Assembly: GCA_023430325.1 (NCBI GenBank)
Contig: JAEZAU010000060.1
Coordinates: 1 to 14,524 of the forward strand
Reading direction: 5' to 3'
Origin: Bacteroidota bacterium
GTDB lineage: Bacteria; Bacteroidota; Bacteroidia; Flavobacteriales_F; PHOS-HE28
Length of the DNA: 14,524 nucleotides
Shown here: positions 6,271 to 12,197 of the stretch, in pieces
Layout: the number at the start of each line of letters is the position of its first letter
Numbering within the stretch: position 1 is the stretch's first letter
The notes under the pieces: generated by a model
The model's input: the letters and a program-made list of their open reading frames with translations, nothing else
The model's database searches: none
Told to the model about the DNA's origin: nothing
Made by a program: the position numbers and the translations under genes

Positions 6271-6912
6271 TCAGCCGTGGATGTACAACACTCCCGTACC
6301 GGCAAGCAGTTTGATCATCCCAGGCATATCAGCGCGGCTTACTGCGGGGCATCCCCAACTGCGGCCAAGCCTTCCCTGACGCTTGATGAACTCTTCGCTC
6401 ACGTAATCCGCGCCATGCATGATGATCTCACGCTTGAGGGCCTGGCAGTTGGATCCTTCATCCAGACCATATAAAAGGAGTGCAGCTCCATGCTTCGGAC
6501 TTACGATCTCTTCTCCGACGCGATAAAGGCCCAAACTTGTCTGATGCGATCCATCCACGTTGCTGAAAGAAGTGGCATTCAATTCACCGGAGTTCTGGCC
6601 ATGCGCCACATACGTACGCTTGATCAAGCGGCGTGCCTTCACATCGATCAGATAGAATCTTTTCGCGGTGCTCGGCTGGGTCATGTCGGCAACAGCGATC
6701 ACCGATGCATCAAGATCATGCTCATCGAGCTTCTGCATGGCTGCCGAGAATACAGATACCTCCAGCGCACCGGCCAGGCCACAATCCGCATATATCGACT
6801 CTAGCGTTTCCGCGGGTGCTTCAATCACATCAACAGAAGCCACTGGCGGGACATCCGGTGAGACGAACAGAATGGACACAAGATGAGCGAGTAGGAGCGG
6901 CAGTTGGATCAT
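6271..6912 (-). CDS. Murein L,D-transpeptidase catalytic-domain protein (YkuD_2 family)
   Basis: 213 residues with an N-terminal signal sequence (MIQLPLLLAHLVSILFV). The conserved block is REIIMHGADYVSE (161-173) followed by RLGRSWGCPAVS (181-192), the signature of the PF13645 family common in Bacteroidota, with His166 and Cys188 as predicted catalytic residues. The fold belongs to the YkuD superfamily but is distinct from its downstream neighbour. It is predicted periplasmic; the true substrate (3-3 crosslinking, stem-peptide trimming or protein anchoring) is not known to me. I chose the ATG at 6912; a TTG at 6933 would add seven residues and overlap the candidate -7 box. Together with the downstream gene it makes a tandem L,D-transpeptidase pair. 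Confidence 0.9.
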   Translation of the reverse strand: MIQLPLLLAHLVSILFVSPDVPPVASVDVIEAPAETLESIYADCGLAGALEVSVFSAAMQKLDEHDLDASVIAVADMTQPSTAKRFYLIDVKARRLIKRTYVAHGQNSGELNATSFSNVDGSHQTSLGLYRVGEEIVSPKHGAALLLYGLDEGSNCQALKREIIMHGADYVSEEFIKRQGRLGRSWGCPAVSRADMPGMIKLLAGTGVLYIHG

Positions 6913-6930
6913 GAAGGTCTTGCGGTGACA

Positions 6931-6938
6931 CAAATTTC
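6931..6938 (-). promoter_or_regulatory. Putative -7 box for the L,D-transpeptidase pair
   Basis: GAAATTTG on the minus strand has one mismatch to TAnnTTTG (first T is G) and ends 18 nt before the ATG at 6912, predicting a leader of about 14 nt. Confidence 0.35.
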
Positions 6939-7030
6939 AACGTTATTGACCAGAAATAGTATACATGATCCGCCCGAAAAGACCCACATTTCGACAAGCG
7001 ACCTCCACGATCCGATAAGCCCGGAACGAT

Positions 7031-7054
7031 AGAAGCCCGCCAAAGCGGGCCTCT
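7031..7054 (-). terminator. Hairpin terminator after the histone-like gene
   Basis: A GC-rich hairpin: GCCCGC (7035-7040), loop CAAA (7041-7044), GCGGGC (7045-7050), with three further pairs after a one-base mismatch. It starts 19 bp past the histone-like stop. Read on the minus strand it is followed by TTCTATCGTT, a weak U-tract. It also separates this gene from the transpeptidase promoter downstream. Confidence 0.65.
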
Positions 7055-7073
7055 ATCAGAAGAATGGAAGATC

Positions 7074-7250
7074 TTACTTCTTCTTCGCGGCGCTCTTCTT
7101 CGCGGTGCTCTTCTTTGCAGCGCTCTTCTTTGCAGGAGCCTTCTTTGCAGCAGGCTTCTTAGCGGATGCGCGCTTTGAAGTGGACTTTTTTGCGGCGGCC
7201 TTCTTCGCAGGTTTTTTAGCGGCCTTCTTTGCGGTCTTCTTAACTGCCAT
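7074..7250 (-). CDS. Histone H1-like Lys/Ala-rich DNA-binding protein (58 aa)
   Basis: An ATG at 7250 opens a 58-codon frame ending at TAA (7076-7074), beginning MAVKKTAKKAAKKPAKKAAA. Composition is 24 Lys, 19 Ala and 1 Arg with no acidic residue; the rest is Ser, Thr and Pro plus one Val. The last third is a five-residue periodic run (KKSAA, KKSTA, KKSAA, KKK). This is the composition of bacterial histone H1-like tails (chlamydial Hc2, AlgP-type), which bind and compact DNA through unstructured basic repeats. A perfect TACGTTTG box lies 16 nt upstream and a hairpin terminator downstream, so it is an independent, expressed-looking gene. It is short enough to be missed by a 60-aa cut-off. The function is inferred from composition only; a ribosomal-protein-like or RNA-binding role is an alternative. 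Confidence 0.85.
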   Translation of the reverse strand: MAVKKTAKKAAKKPAKKAAAKKSTSKRASAKKPAAKKAPAKKSAAKKSTAKKSAAKKK

Positions 7251-7266
7251 GGTAAGAGATTTGCGC

Positions 7267-7274
7267 CAAACGTA
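7267..7274 (-). promoter_or_regulatory. -7 box of the histone H1-like gene
   Basis: TACGTTTG on the minus strand is a perfect TAnnTTTG element ending 16 nt before the ATG at 7250, predicting a leader of about 12 nt. No TTG -33 element at the usual distance. Confidence 0.6.
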
Positions 7275-7413
7275 CAGGTGTCACGAGTATGGGATGATCC
7301 TAATGGATCGGAAATGATCAACCGGCAATTGTTGATGATGAGGCGCTTTCATGAGCGATCATCGATTTGAGCGGTGAGAAAGGCTGCGCCATTCCTGCAC
7401 TCCTGGACCGTTC

Positions 7414-7421
7414 TACCTTTG
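7414..7421 (+). promoter_or_regulatory. -7 box for the PH-like membrane protein gene
   Basis: TACCTTTG is a perfect TAnnTTTG element ending 13 nt before the ATG at 7435. With the box at 7267-7274 on the other strand it forms a divergent promoter pair about 140 bp apart. Confidence 0.6.
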
Positions 7422-7434
7422 CACCCGCTCATTG

Positions 7435-8013
7435 ATGCCGACAAAGACCTACACCACCAGACGCCAGTGGCACAACACGCTGTTGATGGTCTGGATGTCA
7501 CCTTTTCTGCTCCTTTTCGGTGTTCTCGCCCTGGCCATGTATGGTAAAATGGTAGTGCTCGTGGTGGCCGGGATCCTGGTCGTGGCGGGAATGATCATCG
7601 CGTTGCTCCGCGATCTTTCCGGCCAAAGCATCTATACGGTGAAGCAGAACATCCTCACACTTTCCAACCGCACCGGTTCGGTGCAGTATGACATGGATGA
7701 GGTGGTGGATGCCAGCCTTATCGATCGCATGGCAGCACGGGAATACATCCGAAGCAGGAGCGGTCAGGTAAGTGATGGTCGAAAAGCGCAGGACATCCGG
7801 AAGGAATTCATCCGTTTTTGTTCGGTGGATATCGGGATGCGTTCCATAACACTTGGCCTCGGGCGTAGCGTCATCGATCGATTGCCCATGTCCAAACAGG
7901 ACCTTGTGCTGTTGCGCTTACGTGGCGGAAAGGCCTATCTGCTCTCCCCCAAGTACAATCAGGATCTGGTGGATGTGGTGAGCCGCGCGATCAGCTCGCG
8001 GAGCAGCTACTAA
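7435..8013 (+). CDS. Membrane protein with a PH-like cytoplasmic domain, function unknown
   Basis: 192 residues. Two adjacent membrane segments (about 15-36 and 38-58) separated by YGK are followed by a soluble domain with alternating hydrophobic strands (IYTVKQNILTLSNRTGSVQY, about 68-87; then SVDIGMRSITLGLG) and a terminal helix (LVDVVSRAIS). The two-TM plus beta-rich layout resembles bacterial PH-domain (bPH/YcxB-like) membrane proteins, but I see no diagnostic motif and assign no function. I use the ATG at 7435; an in-frame TTG directly before it is less likely. The gene is divergent from the histone-like gene. Its stop overlaps the stop of the convergent M23 gene by 4 bp. Confidence 0.75.
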   Translation: MPTKTYTTRRQWHNTLLMVWMSPFLLLFGVLALAMYGKMVVLVVAGILVVAGMIIALLRDLSGQSIYTVKQNILTLSNRTGSVQYDMDEVVDASLIDRMAAREYIRSRSGQVSDGRKAQDIRKEFIRFCSVDIGMRSITLGLGRSVIDRLPMSKQDLVLLRLRGGKAYLLSPKYNQDLVDVVSRAISSRSSY

Positions 8014-8930
8014 TTGTAACGCACCTTCTGCCCCAATCTAAGAGTCGATGTCTGCCGGATCTTGTTGAGCTTGCAAAGACGCTGTACGGTGGTGCCATGC
8101 CTGCGTGCTATCGCAGAAAGAGTATCGCCACGGCGCACTGTATGGTACTTGCGTGCTGCAGCATCTGCCCGTGCTTTTGCGATCTCGGCGAATGTTCCTT
8201 TATGTATGTCGAACGTCTTTGTGCGAAGCTTCCCATTCTCCAGATCGAAGACCAGGGAAGGATCGATCGGCTGATCGAGGAAGCGTACCTCGAAATGCAG
8301 ATGGCTTCCATAACTGCGACCTGTATTTCCACCGAGACCCAGCGTATCACCTGCATAGATCATGTCACCTGGTTCGACCAGGCGTTTGCTCAAGTGTGCA
8401 TAGAGGGTCTCCAATCCATTGAAATGGCGGATGACCACCACATGACCGAAGGTGGAATTGTAACGGGAGATCCTCACCATGCCTTCAAAGGCGGCAACTA
8501 CCGGATCGCCGGTGTTCAATTTCAGATCTACACCGTAATGCATACGGCCACGGCGCGGGCCGAAGGGTGAGGTGACATGGCCGCCTGAAGGAAGTGCGTG
8601 ATCGCAATCCTCATGGCTCAAGTAAAGTGTAAGGGTATCGTGGGCCACCGGAATATTGCCGGAACGATCGAAGATGGCATCAGTGCGCCACTGGCAATAC
8701 ATGTCATATCCCGGAATGAAACGCAATGAATCGTTCACATCCCATTTAAGGCCCGCTGCGGAAACGGCATTCTCCAATTCTTCTTCCACATCATCATTGC
8801 CAGTAAGCTCATTGAAAATGTCCACGCCATCGGGACCACCATAGGCTGAACTGTCGCGGGCTGTATCACTTTGTGCGAACAGTGGTGTGATGCCGAGCAG
8901 CAACAGCAGGGAGAAGCCGTATTTGATCAT
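8010..8930 (-). CDS. M23 (LytM) peptidoglycan endopeptidase with C-terminal LysM
   Basis: 306 residues. Signal peptide MIKYGFSLLLLLGITPLFAQ (cleavage after about residue 20), a linker with acidic stretches, then the M23 domain (about 115-225): HYGVD (His131, Asp135), YAHL (His179) and HLHFE (His210, His212), all zinc or catalytic positions intact. A LysM domain (about 262-305: YHTVRRGDTLSAIARRHGTT onward) binds glycan. It should cleave peptide crosslinks in the periplasm; with all metal ligands present it is not a degenerate EnvC/NlpD-type activator. The frame is open to 9227, but a TTG-N19-TAGTTTTG promoter sits inside that extension and ends 6 nt before the ATG at 8930, which also begins the signal peptide, so that start is chosen. 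Confidence 0.93.
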   Translation of the reverse strand: MIKYGFSLLLLLGITPLFAQSDTARDSSAYGGPDGVDIFNELTGNDDVEEELENAVSAAGLKWDVNDSLRFIPGYDMYCQWRTDAIFDRSGNIPVAHDTLTLYLSHEDCDHALPSGGHVTSPFGPRRGRMHYGVDLKLNTGDPVVAAFEGMVRISRYNSTFGHVVVIRHFNGLETLYAHLSKRLVEPGDMIYAGDTLGLGGNTGRSYGSHLHFEVRFLDQPIDPSLVFDLENGKLRTKTFDIHKGTFAEIAKARADAAARKYHTVRRGDTLSAIARRHGTTVQRLCKLNKIRQTSTLRLGQKVRYN

Positions 8931-8936
8931 GGCGGG

Positions 8937-8966
8937 CAAAACTATCCTCATGAGATTTCTATGCAA
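8937..8966 (-). promoter_or_regulatory. Complete -33/-7 promoter of the M23 peptidase gene
   Basis: On the minus strand TTG (8966-8964), 19 bp, then TAGTTTTG (8944-8937) match the Bacteroidota -33/-7 consensus perfectly. The box ends 6 nt before the ATG at 8930, predicting a leader of 0-3 nt. Confidence 0.75.
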
Positions 8967-9128
8967 GTGGTGATGGATAGGCTGTTTCAACAATGTGCCA
9001 CTAGTTAGTTCTCCGTCGGTACTGTTGGCCTTTCCATCGGGAGTAACCATCAGTAAGGCGAAGCCGTTAAAGTCTGTTAAGCAGAGCGATCCACATTTGT
9101 AACCTAACGCCTTGTACGGATCTTGCCA
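8967..9128. other. Divergent intergenic region between the M23 and transglutaminase-like genes
   Basis: About 160 bp. On the plus strand it holds GTTAAAGTCTGTTAAGC (9067-9083), two GTTAA copies 11 bp apart, which may be a direct-repeat binding site. No perfect -7 box was found for the rightward gene. The open minus-strand frame through it lacks family features and contains the M23 promoter at its end. Confidence 0.4.
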
Positions 9129-10100
9129 ATGCTTCGTTACAGTGCAGGAAAGGGAATGGGACCAATAAGAAAAGAGCATGGTCTGGGTCATGGTGCCGTG
9201 CCTGAAACAGGTCATGGGCTGGCCCACGCGGTCATCGTCTATCTGGTGGCCTTATTACTGGCGCTTCCCCTTTTCATCATCCTTTATCCGTTCGTTCCCG
9301 AACTGTGGATCCCGATCGGTGATGGTATCCGCATCGATCACGCTTTCACCTTTGTGTTGATCCTTGTTGCGTTCATCGTGCTCGTGCGTCGTTTCCAGGC
9401 TATCGTGTACGGTGTGCTCATCGTTGGCATGCTTTCGGTCACAGTGACCACCATTACCGGTTCCTACACCTTCGGCAGATTATACAGTGATTACGCTGGT
9501 TTTCTCACTTCATTGCGTGAGACCACCGTGCATGTTCCACTGGCCTCACAACGGCTCAACCCGTTCCATGATGCTGAGAAGTTGCGTGAGATCATCCTCA
9601 AACCCGATCCAGAAGTGCGCAAGGCCGCTGTGAAGATGGCCACCAAGAACTTTTCGAAAGTGCAGGTACAGAGCGATGAATACACGCTCGTGCAGGCGTT
9701 CTCCATTTTCAAGGAGATCAACAACAACTGGCAATATGTTTCCGATGTGAAGGGTGGTGAATACTTCGCACCTCCATTGGAAAGTCTTGAGCTGATGGCC
9801 GGCGATTGTGACGATCATGCCATGTTGATGGCCGCGAGCATAAAGGCGATCGGTGGCGAAGTGCGGCTCGTGCGTACCGAAGGTCATATTTATCCGGAGA
9901 TGAAGATCGGTGATGATGCAAAATTGGAACGAGCAGCCTACCTGATCCGAAAAGTGCTTTTCACCCGGGAGGTGGGCGATGCGCCGCTTTATCACCATAC
10001 CGATGCGGATGGCCAGCATTGGATCAATCTGGATTACACGCGTCGTTATCCGGGTGGTGAATTGCTCAACGAACGGATCGTCGGCATCCTCGAAGTGTAA
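9129..10100 (+). CDS. Membrane-anchored transglutaminase-like (papain-fold) protein
   Basis: 323 residues from the ATG at 9129 (a TTG at 9123 and an ATG at 9156 are alternatives). A His-rich, Gly-rich N-terminal stretch is followed by about three membrane segments (about 33-56, 71-87 and 91-111). A soluble domain (about 145-323) carries the transglutaminase-core triad: GDCDDHAML with Cys227, GHIYPE with His253, and HWINLDYT with Asp302. Family members are cysteine proteases or amidases, or act on peptide or isopeptide bonds; the substrate here is unknown. The domain follows the membrane segments; which side it faces is uncertain from sequence. It is followed after 28 bp by a same-strand membrane gene and may be functionally paired with it. 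Confidence 0.85.
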   Translation: MLRYSAGKGMGPIRKEHGLGHGAVPETGHGLAHAVIVYLVALLLALPLFIILYPFVPELWIPIGDGIRIDHAFTFVLILVAFIVLVRRFQAIVYGVLIVGMLSVTVTTITGSYTFGRLYSDYAGFLTSLRETTVHVPLASQRLNPFHDAEKLREIILKPDPEVRKAAVKMATKNFSKVQVQSDEYTLVQAFSIFKEINNNWQYVSDVKGGEYFAPPLESLELMAGDCDDHAMLMAASIKAIGGEVRLVRTEGHIYPEMKIGDDAKLERAAYLIRKVLFTREVGDAPLYHHTDADGQHWINLDYTRRYPGGELLNERIVGILEV

Positions 10101-10115
10101 CTTGGTGGGATCCGA

Positions 10116-10123
10116 TTAATTTG
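10116..10123 (+). promoter_or_regulatory. Putative -7 box for the membrane protein gene at 10129
   Basis: TTAATTTG has one mismatch to TAnnTTTG (second position) and ends 5 nt before the ATG at 10129, suggesting this gene has its own leaderless transcript despite the short gap to the gene upstream. Confidence 0.4.
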
Positions 10124-10128
10124 GCGGC

Positions 10129-10638
10129 ATGACCACCGAGTTCGCCAGCAAGGAGTTGCCGCCACAAAAGCCAGGGTTGCTTCCCGTTCTGCTCATTCTC
10201 AGCTATATCAATACCATCTTCGCGATCCTTCTCTATTTTCTCATGTTCGTGATGGCGCTGGCCGTGCGCGGTATCCCGTATGAAGAATTCGTCTCAAAGG
10301 TGGAAGAGGTCGTTTCCAAGAATCCGATGCCCGAAGCAGTGGAGATGGTGGAAAGACTCTCGGAGATCTTTTATTTGAGCGGCGTTGCATGGAGTGCGAT
10401 CCTTTTACTGCGTAGCATCGCCAGATTGATCGGTGTGATCATGATGCACAGACGCCGCGCGACAGGTTTCACGGTCTACGCTGCGGCACAGATCATCGGC
10501 CTGTTCGCACCATTGCTGGTGCTTCCGTGGGACATGTTCGGCATCTTCGGGCCGTTGATGACCGTGTTGATGGTGGTGCTTTACGGGACGCAGCGTAAAT
10601 GGCTGGATCGTGATCCGTTGATGGCACCCATGGTGTGA
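10129..10638 (+). CDS. Four-segment membrane protein, function unknown
   Basis: 169 residues. After a short polar N-terminus there are hydrophobic segments at about 17-46, 82-106, 112-133 and 135-153, with an acidic amphipathic loop (about 50-80: EEFVSKVEEVVSKN and on) between the first and second. The C-terminus is short and polar (RKWLDRDPL). I recognise no family motif; similar small DUF-type membrane proteins are frequent in Bacteroidota. It follows the transglutaminase-like gene by 28 bp on the same strand. Its TGA is directly abutted by the TGA of the convergent ridA gene, the two stops forming the palindrome TGATCA. Confidence 0.75.
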   Translation: MTTEFASKELPPQKPGLLPVLLILSYINTIFAILLYFLMFVMALAVRGIPYEEFVSKVEEVVSKNPMPEAVEMVERLSEIFYLSGVAWSAILLLRSIARLIGVIMMHRRRATGFTVYAAAQIIGLFAPLLVLPWDMFGIFGPLMTVLMVVLYGTQRKWLDRDPLMAPMV

Positions 10639-11019
10639 TCAACCCCTCCAAGCGATCCCACTGATCTCCACGTTCACATTGCGGGGCAATGTTCTCACGG
10701 CCACTGCTTCGCGCGCCGGCGGATCGTTCTTGAAATAAGAACCGTAGATCTCGTTCACCGTCGCATAATGGGCCATATCACTGAGGAAAATGGTCACCTT
10801 CACCAGATGCTCGAAGCCTGCGCCGGCCGCATTCAGCAACGCACCCACATTCTCCATCACCTGTCGAGTTTCCTCTTCTATCGATCCTGTGCGTAACTCC
10901 CCAGAGCCTGGGTCCAACGCGATCTGCCCACTGAGAAAAATGAATCCATCGGCTTCGATGGCAGGTGTGTAAGGGGCTATGGGTTTGGCCGCCTTCGCTG
11001 GATGGATCGCTTTCTTCAT
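10639..11019 (-). CDS. ridA: RidA family reactive enamine/imine deaminase
   Basis: 126 residues, the usual RidA length. Diagnostic segments: PYTPAI near residue 16-21 (Tyr17), FIFLSGQIALDPGSGEL (about 27-43), the ENVGALLNAAG helix, VNEIYGSYF (about 88-96), PAREAVAVRTLPR with the substrate-carboxylate-binding Arg at about 103, and VEISGIAW near the C-terminus with the conserved Glu. RidA hydrolyses 2-aminoacrylate and related imines made by PLP enzymes, protecting other PLP enzymes in the cytosol. It is divergent from surE (107 bp apart) and convergent with the membrane protein gene. A weak box (GATCTTCG, 6/8) ends 5 nt before its ATG. The PYTPAI form instead of PYSQAI is a mild variant. Confidence 0.94.
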   Translation of the reverse strand: MKKAIHPAKAAKPIAPYTPAIEADGFIFLSGQIALDPGSGELRTGSIEEETRQVMENVGALLNAAGAGFEHLVKVTIFLSDMAHYATVNEIYGSYFKNDPPAREAVAVRTLPRNVNVEISGIAWRG

Positions 11020-11112
11020 GAGTGCGAAGATCGCGCAGAGAACGATATCCGATCATCCGTTGGAAGTGTGCTTGTTGTAATGATCTTGCCCCCAAAGCCA
11101 CATGCACATTGA

Positions 11113-11120
11113 TACCTTTG
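11113..11120 (+). promoter_or_regulatory. -7 box of the surE operon
   Basis: TACCTTTG, a perfect TAnnTTTG element, ends 6 nt before the ATG at 11127. A TTG at 11086-11088 is 24 bp upstream, slightly beyond the usual 17-23 bp. The predicted leader is 0-3 nt. Confidence 0.7.
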
Positions 11121-11126
11121 CCGCCC

Positions 11127-11909
11127 ATGTCCGATTCACGCCCGCTTATCCTGGTCACCAACGATGATGGCATCTTTGCGCCCGGCATACGCACGTTGGT
11201 GGAGGAGGTGATGCCCTTCGGAAGGGTAATGGTGGTGGCGCCGGACAAGCCGCAAAGCGCCATGGGCCACGCGATCACCATCCACAGTTTCCTGCGGCTC
11301 GCAACCGTGAACTTCGCACCTGATGTGGAGGCTTATAGTTGCACAGGAACGCCGGTGGATTGTGTGAAGCTTGCGATCTACAAACTGCTGAGCGGAAAGA
11401 AGCCCGATCTGTTGGTGAGCGGAGTGAACCATGGTGCCAACATCAGCATCAACGTGCTGTATAGCGGTACCATGAGCGCGGCCGTGGAAGGGGCCATGGA
11501 AGGGATCCCCAGCATCGGGTTCTCATTGATGGACCATTCGATCGAAGCGGACTTCACCGAAGTGCGTCCGGTGATCAGGAGCGTGACACGCAACGTGCTT
11601 CAGCACGGCATCGCCGAAGGTTCCTGTTTGAATGTGAACATACCAAGGTCCGATGGCACCGCATTGAAAGGCATCCGCATCTGCCGGCAGGCAAAGGCCA
11701 ATTGGGAGGATGAGTTCGAAACAAGACATGATCCCACGGGCAAGGAATATTACTGGTTAAGAGGTGAGTTCAAAAGCGCCGATCAAGGAGAGGATACCGA
11801 TGTCTGGGCCGTGGAGAACGGTCATGTGAGTATTGTGCCGGTGCAGTATGATATGACCGCGCACCATTCCATCGCGGCACTGAACACCTGGGACCATGCG
11901 CTCGGATAG
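11127..11909 (+). CDS. surE: 5'/3'-nucleotidase SurE
   Basis: 260 residues. LILVTNDDGIFAPG (7-20) holds the metal-binding Asp13/Asp14; VAPDKPQSAMGHAIT supplies the conserved Ser44; and SGVNHGANIS supplies Asn101: all ligands of the divalent-metal site. SurE is a cytosolic nucleoside 5'/3'-monophosphate phosphatase, also active on short polyphosphate, linked to stationary-phase survival. The frame is open from 11022, but those 35 extra residues are unlike SurE. The ATG at 11127 gives the normal length and lies 6 nt after a perfect promoter box. It leads a probable operon with the next two genes: its stop overlaps the next frame by 14 bp. The surE-lpxB linkage is familiar in Bacteroidota. Confidence 0.96.
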   Translation: MSDSRPLILVTNDDGIFAPGIRTLVEEVMPFGRVMVVAPDKPQSAMGHAITIHSFLRLATVNFAPDVEAYSCTGTPVDCVKLAIYKLLSGKKPDLLVSGVNHGANISINVLYSGTMSAAVEGAMEGIPSIGFSLMDHSIEADFTEVRPVIRSVTRNVLQHGIAEGSCLNVNIPRSDGTALKGIRICRQAKANWEDEFETRHDPTGKEYYWLRGEFKSADQGEDTDVWAVENGHVSIVPVQYDMTAHHSIAALNTWDHALG

Positions 11910-12195
11910 CATGGCCCTTGGGGTGATCACCGGGCTGCTCGCGCCGGTCGGTGGATTTTTCCTTTACGCCACCATCTATACCACTGCGATAAGGCCGCAT
12001 CACGATCTGGCCTATTTCATTAATGACCTTTTCCTGGGTACAAGACAATTCCAGGCACCGGTGCTTTCGCTTTCACTGCTGGCCAACCTGGCACTCTTCT
12101 TCATCTTCGATCGGTATGATCGGCCACAGGCGATGCGCGGTGTCATTCTGGCCACGTTCATTTACGGCGTGGCCATCGTGGTGCTCACTTTTTGA
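11896..12195 (+). CDS. Small membrane protein between surE and lpxB
   Basis: 99 residues with three hydrophobic segments (about 7-28, 54-71 and 78-98) and short polar loops, one containing HHDLAYFINDLFLG. No named family is recognised, but a small hydrophobic frame between surE and lpxB fits what I know of related genomes. The ATG at 11896 overlaps the surE end by 14 bp; an in-frame ATG at 11911, one base past the surE stop, would be five residues shorter and is nearly as likely. Its TGA (12193-12195) lies 2 bp before the lpxB ATG, so the three genes are almost certainly cotranscribed and translationally coupled. A role linked to lipid A or envelope assembly is only a guess from position. Confidence 0.75.
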   Translation: MRSDSMALGVITGLLAPVGGFFLYATIYTTAIRPHHDLAYFINDLFLGTRQFQAPVLSLSLLANLALFFIFDRYDRPQAMRGVILATFIYGVAIVVLTF

Positions 12196-12197
12196 TC

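Noticed and set aside
6241..6275. Small GGCTGAGCC hairpin between the two L,D-transpeptidase genes as a terminator
   Set aside because: The stem is only 4 bp, spans the stop codon, and has no U-tract, so the two genes remain likely cotranscribed.
7077..7130. Short tandem repeats considered as a CRISPR array or microsatellite
   Set aside because: The 15-bp periodicity has no unique spacers and is in frame with the Lys/Ala coding repeats of the histone-like protein.
7105..7317. 70-codon plus-strand frame rich in Phe and Ala, resembling a membrane protein
   Set aside because: It is the reverse complement of the Lys/Ala repeats of the histone-like gene (AAG becomes CTT and TTC), and the promoter and terminator favour the minus strand.
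8931..9227. 99-residue N-terminal extension of the M23 peptidase
   Set aside because: It would place a signal peptide in mid-protein, and a full TTG-N19-TAGTTTTG promoter lies inside it, 6 nt before the internal ATG.
11022..11126. 35-residue N-terminal extension of SurE
   Set aside because: SurE proteins start just before the TNDDG motif; a perfect promoter box lies directly before the ATG at 11127.
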